Assembly: GCA_030374805.1 (NCBI GenBank)
Contig: JARGSG010000004.1
Coordinates: forward strand, 310,001-374,000
Source of the DNA: Gracilaria gracilis
Lineage: Eukaryota > Rhodophyta > Florideophyceae > Gracilariales > Gracilariaceae
Reading direction: 5' to 3'
DNA: 64,000 nt
Shown: piece by piece, positions 53,718 through 62,835 of the stretch
Layout: each line of letters opens with the position of its first letter
Numbering within the stretch: the first letter of the stretch is position 1
Notes under the pieces: model-generated
Told to the model about the DNA's origin: nothing
Database searches by the model: none
What the model saw: only the letters and a program-made list of their open reading frames with translations
Program-made: the position numbers and the translations under genes

Positions 53718-55247
53718 ATGTCGTACAGCCCCACCGTGTCCGCCGCCATCAAGGCCGCCGCCGCGTCGCACGTCGCCGGTGGCGCGCCGCACGTGCTGGA
53801 CGCCTGGCTGCTAGTGCGTCGACGCGCCTTCCTCACCGTGCCCAAGCGCCGCTACGTCGTGCTCACGCAGGACCACGTGCTCATGATCGACAGCACGCCC
53901 GTGTTGCACCTCGTCGATTGCCAGCTCAGCTCCAACTCCTCGTCGCGCGTCATCGACCTCACACCCGCGCCCGACTGCGGCATTCCGTACCGCATCTTCG
54001 CCGACTCGCCCTTCCAGTACTCCAAGTGGCGCGCCGCCTTGCAGGCAAGCGCCTCCGCCTCCATTCGCCGCTACTACCGCATCGACGCCGCCGCGCTCAT
54101 AGGCGTGGGCGTGCACGGTGTGATCCGACGCGCCTACCCCGAGATGCCCTTCCGTGACGAATCCATCGCGTCGTCAGCCTCCATGTCCGATTATTCTGTA
54201 CACACTTCCCATACTCGCTCTCTCTCCATCCCGCGCTTTCTCAACAAGTCGCTCACGCCCACGCCGCACCGCCGTGCGCCGCTGCCCATTGCCGCGCGCC
54301 CGCACTCGCCGCCGCCCGTCGCCACCGTGCTGCCGGATCCCGCCATGCAGGTGCCTGCCACTAATAGTGACAAGCGCTTGCTGCGAAACATCTCACATAA
54401 GACCAACCCTTCGTCGTCGCATGAGCGAACGCCCATTCTGTCGCCGTCACACCCGCTGTCCGTCGCCGTCAAGACCGTGTCTCGCACGGGAGATGGCTCC
54501 GTGTCCGTCGCCAGCGAAATCCTCTTCGCCAAGGCGCGTCTGGATCACTTTGCCATCGTCAACGTGCTGGACATTTTCGAGACCGTCAACGAGGTGCACA
54601 TCGTCATGGAGGAGTGCATGGGCGGGTCGCTCACCCAGTATGTGCACACAAACGGTCCGCTGTCCCACTCCTTGGCCCGCTCTCTTTTCTCTCCCTTGCT
54701 CAAGGCCGTTGGCTACATGCACGCGTCGGGTATCGTTCACTGGGATATCTGTCCGAACAACGTGCTGTTCTTGCATCCCGATCTCCCCTTAGAACCTAAA
54801 CTAATTGATTTCTCTACCTCGCGCCCCATCAACCCCGCCACTGGCCGAGTGCCACCAGAGCACTCCATATTCTTTGAGAAGGGAAAAGTTTCATCACTGG
54901 CTTGTGCTTCTCCGGAACTGCTCACTTCCAAGGCCCATCGTTACGCGGCAAAGGCCGATATGTGGCAGTTGGGCTGTGTACTCTATTTTCTGCTCATTGG
55001 AAAGCTTCCATTTTCGCATCGATACCCTCAGGACGCCTCTGTTGCCAACACCATTCTCACCTTCTGTAAATTACGAAGTGCTGAGCGACATGAGTTTCTT
55101 TTCTCACCCACTTATATTGGTAACATTCAGCTCAAGTCGTCAGCGAAGGAGATGATCATGAAATTGTTGTGTCCAAATCCTCGCATGAGACCGAATGCTC
55201 TTCAATGTCTGCGAGAGTTCTCTTTCTTGACGCATTATATTCCATAA
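53718..55247 (+). CDS. PH-domain protein kinase with atypical motifs
   Basis: 509 residues from ATG 53718. Residues about 26-110 form a PH-like domain (AWLLVRRRAFLTVPKRRYVV; the C-terminal helix YSKWRAALQAS carries the conserved Trp). A kinase domain follows: a glycine loop IGVGVHGVIRRA (128-139), then an insert of about 105 residues rich in Ser, Pro and Arg, then VAVK (Lys252), the C-helix Glu in SVASEILF (267), HIVMEECMGGSL, the catalytic loop IVHWDICPNNVLF (HRD is HWD), and LIDFS (DFG is DFS). ASPELL and DMWQLGCVLYFLLIGKLPF follow, then C-lobe helices. The key Lys, Asp343, Asn348 and Asp364 are present, so activity is possible. The family is close to CAMK/AGC-like Ser/Thr kinases, but the specific type is unknown. 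PH domains usually bind phosphoinositides at membranes. Confidence 0.88.
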   Translation: MSYSPTVSAAIKAAAASHVAGGAPHVLDAWLLVRRRAFLTVPKRRYVVLTQDHVLMIDSTPVLHLVDCQLSSNSSSRVIDLTPAPDCGIPYRIFADSPFQYSKWRAALQASASASIRRYYRIDAAALIGVGVHGVIRRAYPEMPFRDESIASSASMSDYSVHTSHTRSLSIPRFLNKSLTPTPHRRAPLPIAARPHSPPPVATVLPDPAMQVPATNSDKRLLRNISHKTNPSSSHERTPILSPSHPLSVAVKTVSRTGDGSVSVASEILFAKARLDHFAIVNVLDIFETVNEVHIVMEECMGGSLTQYVHTNGPLSHSLARSLFSPLLKAVGYMHASGIVHWDICPNNVLFLHPDLPLEPKLIDFSTSRPINPATGRVPPEHSIFFEKGKVSSLACASPELLTSKAHRYAAKADMWQLGCVLYFLLIGKLPFSHRYPQDASVANTILTFCKLRSAERHEFLFSPTYIGNIQLKSSAKEMIMKLLCPNPRMRPNALQCLREFSFLTHYIP

Positions 55248-57572
55248 CAGCGTCCAGCTGGTACATTGCAAACACGGTTGTTTACTTGCTTGGCGATGTG
55301 GGTTTCAAGCATTGTCTGACTCGGGTCAACAGTTTACCCAAACTTTCTTTTTTGGGCCATACTTAAGACATGAAGCGTTTGGATTTGTCTTAATCTGTGC
55401 ATAGTTTCGTTTGGTCCTGGGTAACGTTGGACTTTGCCGCTTACTCCTCTCTCACTTGTCTAGTACACGATGTAAAAAATAGCGTTTGCCTTTTTCCGCA
55501 TGTTGTCGTTTTGAGAAGCACTGCAATTCACAATAATGAATTGATGCGGTGAACGGAAGCATTCATGCTTTGGGTACATTGTAAAGATAGACTGAGCGTT
55601 TCCCACCCATGGTGTTTGTTTGGTTACCATGGGTGGCAAAAAAAGAGCCAATGCATATCTACTAGTTGCCTTGAAACCTTCAGCGGTAGCAATGCATCAC
55701 GTCATTTTGTAAGGACAACTGTAGTTGTTGCTGAACAAGATTGGTCTCCGTGGACATCCAGAGTCAGGCACCATCAGTTATGCCACATCACATAGGTCTG
55801 ATTGGAGGATGACAAGCAGAGCTTTTATTTCCGCTCCTAACGAGTAGTGATCTCAAACCATGTATTGACTATGCTTTCTCTCTCTCATTTATGAAACGCG
55901 TACGTGAATTACTCGTACGCGGGGGTATGCTAAGAACCCCAACAACCTATAACACTTATCTCTACACCGTAGCCACAAACCACAAATCAGTAGCCGTGCT
56001 ACACTCACGGGGCTATAATATGGTACAAAGAAAGTATTAGGTACCTAAGGTGTTTTCGACCGCAGAAGCGTTTCGTTTGCGACGATAATCGCCTTCTTCT
56101 TCACTGAACCTCTCCATTCAACCTCTAGAGCTCGCCGCGTAAGGTGTACACCACGACAAGGCGCTTCGCATGTACCGCGACTATGCTTTGCTCTCAGGGA
56201 CCGTTTGAGGTGCATGCACAACGGCTCTTAGTGCCATGTTGAGGTCGCTTTCGCGCAGATTCACTGTTCTTGGACGGATGGTGTTCAAGTTACCGTGGAA
56301 GTCACATGCGATGCACATCTAGGGGCTCCATACCACGGGGCATCCGCTTTTTGTCACACATGTAGACGACTTGATTACGAAGGGATGCTCGTTCATTATT
56401 TGTGTAGTTCTGAATATGATTCTCGAGTACGAGGATATGGTGACAACATAATGGTGTACGAAGGTATCCTAGATGATTTGCCCTACCCTAGTAGTGTAGT
56501 ACTCGTAAGCGTAGCTTCCGAGTTCTAATAATAACTGTACAACCGCACCACTGGAAGTGTGCAAGAGGCTGCGCCTAACACTACACGGAAAAATTGTTAA
56601 CATCTAGAAGAGGCACCAGGATGATAATCATGGTGCCCTCATTGTTACTTAGCATGAGAAAGAGACGTTTGTTTATGGTAACATAAGCCTGTCACACATA
56701 GCTGCAGTGAAGGGTATCCTGTGACTGTCTTGCATGCTCACGGCGGAGTCGCACTCCGATTCTAAACAGTCTCCTTTTCTCGTCCCTCTTGGTGTAGGAC
56801 AAGAGGATATCATAGAAACTATGACAAGTCGGAAAGGGCTTATCATAGTGGCTACCGATAGGTAGCACACATGTTTCAGATGATATCCTTCACCACTGCG
56901 TATCCCGCGTCTCTCTCAGTTGTTGGTGAACAATTTTGTCAAAGTTGATCCCATACAGGGCCCGAAGCGAAGCACGGGTTAGAGACTCGTGTGAATCGAG
57001 ACAAGGTCCTAAGCAGAAGGCGGGAAACAAGATCCAAGGGCGGGACAGAAACGCTTGACACAGTTCGTATCACAGTCACGCACGACACCTTGCCGCAACG
57101 GAACAAACACAATTACGCCCCTCGTGAGAACGGTCCTCCGCCAAACGGCGGCACGTAGAACCGAATGGGCCGGTGAAGCCCACAATTTGAACGAAGCCGT
57201 TTGGTTGGTGCAGTTTGAGTTGAGTAGTGACAAATGACCGCTCTATCGCACACGAATATCCGCACGATTGACAAGTGACCGGCACGAAGAAGATGGACAG
57301 TTCTCTTTTTTGGTTAATTCTGCGCACCATTTGCGTTCTTCCTCTCCGTCAGCCGCGTACCTGGCGCGAGAGTTTGTTGAAGCTTGCTATTAGGCCCCGT
57401 TGTGATTACCAAGACAGCTTAGTAACCAGAGGGGGACCACTTTAGCCAAATAGGCGCCAGCTTGCGCAGATGACCCCTTATAAACCGCCTTTTCCATCGT
57501 CCTCCTTCCCAGACTAGATACCCTCTTGGGACATGTTTCTTTTTCACTTCTTCCTCACCATTCTTTCTTCCG
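55248..57572. other. 2.3-kb stretch without a recognised gene
   Basis: Only small frames. One of 77 codons (56295-56528, plus, GTG start) contains CHTCRRLDYEGM but no complete zinc motif. Short palindromes occur, for example around 55915 (ACTCGTACGCGGGGG) and 56870. No tRNA or other RNA gene was recognised. Confidence 0.4.
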
Positions 57573-59270
57573 ATGACTAGGCTCGCATCAAATCCGTCCT
57601 TGCCCACATCTCAGTCAAACGGAAAGTCTCACAATACGTTTCGTACATTGCCGAAGGAATCAGGCCCTTTTTGCGAGGACACTGTGCAACAAGCAACGAA
57701 TGCTTTCCACCATCTATCAAGGCTCAGACCTCCAAACATGTCACATCGTTCCACACATCTCAACGAGAAGACAGACGCTCTTTGGCTTGTCACGCTGAGA
57801 GAGGTTGCTTTCCATTTTTCAAAGGTAAGATATTGTATCAGTCCAATGTCATTGGCAGCACGTAGGGATTGCGAAGCATGGGTTCGACCCAGGTTTGTCC
57901 GATACTATATATCGATTCTACATGGAGAATCCAGAAAGGGCCTCGAGATGGCTCTTTATAGTAACACGGCTAACCAGTTTTACATTTCACTGTTTCCGAA
58001 ATTCATAACGACACTGTCGGTTACGTAGATCGGGGAAGCTATAAACCAATGCGCATCCGAAACAGAAAAGCTACTGCAGTCCCATGAAGGCGGGGAGGCA
58101 TGCAGAGAAGGGGGGAAAAGTTCTCCACACCTCAATCATCACCTCCACAGGGAAGATGTAAACCGCCCTCAACAAACGACCGGACAATATCCAAATGGTG
58201 GCAGACCACTTCACTCCCAAAACGACCATTATAGCTACTCAGTCGTCGTCAATGACTCAGGAAATTCGAATTCTAAGTCAACACCACGATGTGTTCGCCC
58301 ACCGCCTCTTTATCCAAACCCGTGTGATGTACAACAGATGCAAAGTGCGAACGCTCCATTCCCCATGAAAAGACGTCCTTCAGTCCCTCTCTCTGAACTA
58401 GATCACAGGAGCAGACAACCTCTGCAGGTTGTTCAACTGGAGCGTGCCGAGAACGTCAGAGCATACGTTCACCCAAGGTTTCCCCGTCCACATAAACGCA
58501 TTCGAATCAACTGGACTGATGAAGAGAATTCTCTGTTTTTCGACACAATAAAGAAGAATTCAAACAAGGACGAACAAACGGTCCTTCGTGAGATTGTTTC
58601 GGCTTTGGGTGGATCCCGTAGCTGGGTTCAATGCAAGGGACACTTTCGAAATTTGTTTGCTGTGGGAAGAATCACTCGTGAGAAGGGAAAATCAAAATCA
58701 TGGACTGTACATGAAGAGGTGAATGGAAAGGAGAAGGATAGTAAAGACGAACCTACTCAAACATCAACAGCTAGGAATGGAGAAACGGAAACAAAGCCAA
58801 TCGCTCCTCTTCCGCCGAACGCTTCAACTAGAACAACAAGTGGTAACATGAGCGTTTCCAACGAATCCATTTCGGGCACTCACGTGCAGGAAGAAACTGT
58901 CAAGGTGGACAACAGGCCTACTGAAACTCCAAATGGTCACGTTAGGAGAAGTGCCAGCATTGGTCGCCTCATGAATCCTGCCTCACAAGATGAGAATGAC
59001 AGACCCGCACCGAGTGCATATAAAGTGCAGAGTAAGATCAACGACGAACGTCGACATCCAGAGTATCATGTTTTACGTGGGAAGGATGCTAGGGCCACTG
59101 AAAATGGTCATATAAGCTCTCAGACCACAAGAGTAGCTGGGCGGCAGAACTATGATGTTTGTCGAGTCAGAGAGACTGCTATCTTTATGAGCAAACAGGC
59201 GGCTGCAAAGGAAGCATATGAGCGATCAAGCTGTGAACCAGTGAAGACTAGTGATCAGACGAAAGTTTGA
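57573..59270 (+). CDS. SANT/Myb-like protein (two exons inferred)
   Basis: Exon 1 runs from ATG 57573 to 57824 and ends CAAAG before GTAAGA. Exon 2 runs from 58029, after TACGTAG, to 59270. The frames join in phase 0, and the 204-base intron has a branch-site-like CTAAC near 57970. The reason for splicing is that exon 2's frame is open for 100 codons upstream of its first ATG (58338), starting exactly at the AG. The product would have 497 residues. One SANT/Myb-like domain lies about two fifths in: RINWTDEENSLFFDTIKKNS and SRSWVQCKGHFRNLF, with the first Trp and the last helix well preserved. The rest is polar and disordered (GETETKPIAPLPPN, SISGTHVQEE). This suggests a nuclear DNA- or chromatin-binding protein; no closer family is recognised. 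Confidence 0.6.
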
Positions 59271-60243
59271 ATACCAAAATGCAGGAGAGGTGCACATGGC
59301 AGGTTGCTAGTATATGTTTCGCATCTCAACAGCAAGAAAGGGACCGGGCGGATGAAGCATAAGTTTTTCGAAGAGAGTTGAGCTCTCGCATATTGTTGAT
59401 ACATTTGTTTGAAAAAGTGATGGGAAGAATGACCACTTGAATACGCGAGAGAAGTGGTACAAAAGATGTTCGCTTTGTATAAAGTACACGCAAATGGTGC
59501 GGTTGAATTGTGAATACATGTGACCAGAAATGACGAGCAAAGGGGAAGTCGTCGAAATCTAGTCAGAAGAAGAAGAGTTACTAGCGCATACATTGGCTTT
59601 CTTCTCGTGAAAGAGTCGCAGTAGTCTCAGTAACAACCCTTGAATGGGTTATGCGTTGAGCAAGAAGTTGATCAGTGTAGATCAAGGGTGTGTTTCAAGT
59701 ACGTAATGAACGAAGAGTAAAAAAGTGCTGACCATTTGTTGATGTTGAAGAGATTTAGTAGATGGGTGTGGATCAACTAGAATTAGACCGATGGTGAAAG
59801 TGGATATAGTTGAGTTTCAGTGCATGGAATATCCGTATGAATTGCTACAGAGCAGAACAAAAGAAGGAAGGTGCGAAAGAAAGCTACGCGAATGCGCTTT
59901 TGTGAAGGAAGGCCAGAAGAAGCTGGCCACTCCTATCGTGCTCGCGCACAAGTATGGTGAAGAAGGTAAAGGACTCAAAGTGTGGTTTATACTCGACACA
60001 ACTCGCATATGGAAGCAAAACACATTGCCTATCCTCGAATGAAAACTGACCATCATTCATTCCAACAAACACTCAAATCGACCAACAAGTAACCCAAGCA
60101 TGTACGCAATGACCGCACAAAGTAGTACGTAAAAAGCACGCGATACAATCGCAGCAAGATGGAAAGCAGAGTGGACAGATCTGGATACATGTTGAGAAAA
60201 ACGGCGCGACATCCATAGCGAATTGAAAAATAGCCGAGCTCGT
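59271..60243. other. Intergenic region with one possible small ORF
   Basis: A plus frame of 83 codons (59791-60042, ATG start) gives a charged peptide (MVKVDIVEFQCMEYPYEL...) with no known motif; overlapping minus frames exist too. I do not treat it as a gene. Confidence 0.35.
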
Positions 60244-60505
60244 TTAGAAACCAAGCTTTGTGCGACGCCAGTGACGACGCTTGTTGTTGTATCGAATCTT
60301 ATTATCCGTCTTCATTCGGAACCAATGCGGCGCCTGTTGGTTTTGTCGCGCCTTCTTGGCGAGCTTCTTCTTGATGAGAAACGTCTTGTGAGCCGGCTAC
60401 ACACATTACACACGCAAAGAAACCAAGTTCATTAGTCAATCAAATCGTATACCTCGAGTGAAGGCTCTGTTCGTTCCGATCTGGGTGCGAAGCGTAACTT
60501 ACCAT
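60244..60505 (-). CDS. RPL39: Large-subunit ribosomal protein eL39
   Basis: A 51-residue protein from two exons on the minus strand: the start codon alone (60505-60503), an intron of 106 bases (GTAAGT at 60502, ending TGTGTAG at 60397), then 60396-60244. It reads [20 protein letters not shown] and continues [29 protein letters not shown], with the full length (51) and all landmarks of eL39, which lines the ribosome exit tunnel. The gene is too short to show as a long ORF. An intron directly after the ATG is a common architecture in ribosomal protein genes. It is divergent from the plastid-type TrmB gene with 278 bases between start codons. Confidence 0.95.
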
Positions 60506-60783
60506 TGTTGACGGGCGATTTCGGACTAGGACTTTGGGAGGAAGATTTTTCTGCGGAGGGGAAGACGAACTGTGACGATAGACATTGTGTCCAGAGGAGT
60601 CGGTGGCGATCATCGCCGGTGACCAACAGCGCCGACGGTAATAGCTTACAGTAATCATTATTTACAGCGGGAAGAATGGATCTGGACGACACGTGGTCTC
60701 CGTATTGTACGTGCCACGAGGAGATTGGACAGCCCACATGTCGCCATTGTGGCTTGTGATATCCGACAGCATCATCATGTCCG

Positions 60784-61755
60784 ATGCGCGTTGATCTGCG
60801 GCGCACATTCTGCCCGAGAAGCTGCGAACACCTTCGTGGACGCCAATTCCGGCCGCCCATCACGTCATTGCCGTCAATGTTACGTCCGTTATTCGCGCCC
60901 CCGCTGCGCTTCCCCGCCGTTCGATCGCATCGCCCAGCACAGCTTTGCCCCAATCGTCGTGGCGTGCGTCAGATGCATCGCGCCACCGCCTCACAGCTCA
61001 TCCAGCCGCCACCGCAAGCCGTCGCCACCCAGTCGGGACAGGTTCGCGTTCGTCAGCATCTCAACCCGCTCGCGCGTCGATGGAGCCAGCCCGTCAATCT
61101 ACCACAAGATTGGTACGCCACGGCGTTTGAGGATACCTCTCTTCCGCTCGTGGTGGACGTGGGGGTGGCGAAGGGGCGCTTTTTGTTGAAGATGGCACAG
61201 AACCAACGGCGGTGTAACTTTCTGGGTATTGAGATTCGGGAGCCTTTGGTGCATCAGGCGAATCGATGCGCTGAGCAACTTGGGTTGAGGAATTTGTTTT
61301 ACCTTGCTGGCAATGCTAACGTTTCCTTGTTAGACATTTTGAGTGCATGTCCTGACGGTGTGCTTCAACAGCTTCTCATTCAATTTTGTGACCCATGGTT
61401 TAAGAAGCGCCATGCGAAGCGTAGAATGGTTAATACTGCGCTTGTGCAAGATATCTATCACATCTTGCAAAAGTCCAGAAACTCCACTGTGTCCAGTGCA
61501 TCACGTGTACTCACTGAGCCTCGTGTGTTTATTCAGAGCGATGTGTTGGAGGTTGCTACCGAGATGACTCAACGTTTTGATCAACATGGACGGTTTTTGC
61601 GTCTTCAGAATGAAGATGACTTGCAGGTCGATCGTCATGGCTGGTTAATTAGGAATCCTCTTCAAGTCCCCACTGAACGAGAGATCGCTGTGGTAAACAA
61701 AGGAGGTTCCGTCTATCGCGCTTTATATCAAATTGACGTACATCGTGCAACATGA
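60784..61755 (+). CDS. tRNA (guanine-N7-)-methyltransferase, plastid/cyanobacterial TrmB type
   Basis: A frame of 323 residues from ATG 60784; a second ATG at 60877 would give a shorter leader. The first 80 residues are Arg/Pro/Ser-rich and resemble a transit peptide. The enzyme part begins VRVRQHLNPLARRWSQPVNL, a signature of cyanobacterial and plant-plastid TrmB. It continues LPLVVDVGVAKGRFLLKMAQ (AdoMet loop), NFLGIEIREPLVHQAN, LFYLAGNANVSL, and the catalytic QFCDPWFKKRHAKRRMVN, where bacterial TrmB has PDPWxKxRHxKRR. The C-terminal part (FIQSDVLEVATEM; PTEREIAVVNKGGSVYRALY) also fits. It would methylate G46 of organellar tRNAs, complementing METTL1 at 50623. Confidence 0.93.
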   Translation: MRVDLRRTFCPRSCEHLRGRQFRPPITSLPSMLRPLFAPPLRFPAVRSHRPAQLCPNRRGVRQMHRATASQLIQPPPQAVATQSGQVRVRQHLNPLARRWSQPVNLPQDWYATAFEDTSLPLVVDVGVAKGRFLLKMAQNQRRCNFLGIEIREPLVHQANRCAEQLGLRNLFYLAGNANVSLLDILSACPDGVLQQLLIQFCDPWFKKRHAKRRMVNTALVQDIYHILQKSRNSTVSSASRVLTEPRVFIQSDVLEVATEMTQRFDQHGRFLRLQNEDDLQVDRHGWLIRNPLQVPTEREIAVVNKGGSVYRALYQIDVHRAT

Positions 61756-62460
61756 AGCACAATTTTGTCTCGCTCTCGCCGTCAATTGAAAAAGCTGAAT
61801 CCACTCTTGACCTGCGCAAGTTATGCAATGCTCTTCCAGCTTCTCATTGCCTTGCTGCTCTTCGCTTCGTGACCCAAAGATGTTCCTTAGGTTGGCAGGG
61901 ATTCACCCCGCTTCGTGGAACACTTGTCTGTGATTGAGAACGGGGGACCAGTGCCCGTTTCAGAGTGCACATATCGTCCTGTCAGACTAGCAAATTTTCT
62001 CAGTGTTAGTGAACAGAGCAACATGCACCTTGTTGCTTTCACACGAAAAGGATATGGCCTTCCATTGACTTCAAATTGAAAAGCATGGTATCCCTACTAC
62101 CGGATGTGTGCGAAGTGCAGTTCGACTGTAATGCTTGTCGCTGTGACAAGATAAACTACGAAGGGGTCTCCAAGTGATGAGCGTCGTGGAGTTGGAGTAA
62201 AGGCTGCTATGTTCAGGAAGGTTAAATTTCAGGCTGTATGCTAGGATAATGGGCACGAGGTTGAGGAAATGTTAGTTTACAAGGAGTTGGAATGCTTATA
62301 TTGTTTGCAATCATTGTGAATGTTAGTGGCGAAAAAGCGGCTGCCGATGGGTAAAGAAACATCATCGTTTTGCTTTGGCATGTGCTTTTGTGTTTTGGGT
62401 TGCGGAGTGATTCCCTTTCAAGCGGGGTTGTTAACAAACTATACATGCAAGGTAATTTGC
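61756..62460. other. Intergenic region between TrmB and the small basic protein
   Basis: About 700 bases with short frames lacking motifs; the two flanking genes are convergent here. Confidence 0.5.
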
Positions 62461-62835
62461 TTAGCGGGAACGAAGAGAGGTAGTGTGCACGCCTGTCCTG
62501 CGACGTTTGACAGGGCTGGTTTGTTGAGGCTCGAACGAAGCTGTGCGCTTACGTGAGGTGTTGACAGCAGCTGCTGAGCGCATAGGCGTGGTGGGAGCAT
62601 TTTGACGGCGGCGCTTGTTGTGATTTGGTGGCATCTCAGGAGCAGCGCGTTTGCCACAGAGCGCGGTTCTGGGAGAGGTTGTGGTATTGAACGGAAACGG
62701 GTTGGCAGCAAAGTGTTCAAACATGTGGTGCAGAAAGTCGGGGAGTTCGACGTTGAGCTTTTCGTTGGCTAGAAGACTGGAAGCCATACGTTCGGAGTGG
62801 GAGTTGAACGGGGTGAATGAGAGATCGGAGATCAT
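62461..62835 (-). CDS. Small basic protein with nuclear-localisation-like motifs
   Basis: 124 codons from ATG 62835. The first 45 residues contain a helical, hydrophobic-patterned stretch (LPDFLHHMFEHFAANPFPF). The remainder is Arg/Lys/Ser/Thr/Pro-rich, with two basic clusters (NKRRRQNAPTTP; SPVKRRRTG) that look like nuclear localisation signals and possible S/T-P phosphorylation sites. No family is recognised. Composition and a clean ATG-to-stop frame make a real gene likely but not certain; the plus-strand frame opposite it (62651-62902) is a shadow. Confidence 0.5.
   Translation of the reverse strand: MISDLSFTPFNSHSERMASSLLANEKLNVELPDFLHHMFEHFAANPFPFNTTTSPRTALCGKRAAPEMPPNHNKRRRQNAPTTPMRSAAAVNTSRKRTASFEPQQTSPVKRRRTGVHTTSLRSR

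Noticed and set aside
54154-54792. 212-codon plus frame within the kinase gene
   Set aside because: It overlaps the kinase in another frame, and its Arg/Ser/Pro/Cys-rich translation is typical of a shadow of GC-rich coding sequence.
56295-56528. 77-codon ORF with CHTC motif
   Set aside because: GTG start, incomplete zinc motif, isolated in non-coding sequence.
57870-57910. tRNA-like T-arm (GGGTTCGACCC)
   Set aside because: No matching acceptor, D or anticodon arms upstream; it lies in the inferred intron of the SANT gene.
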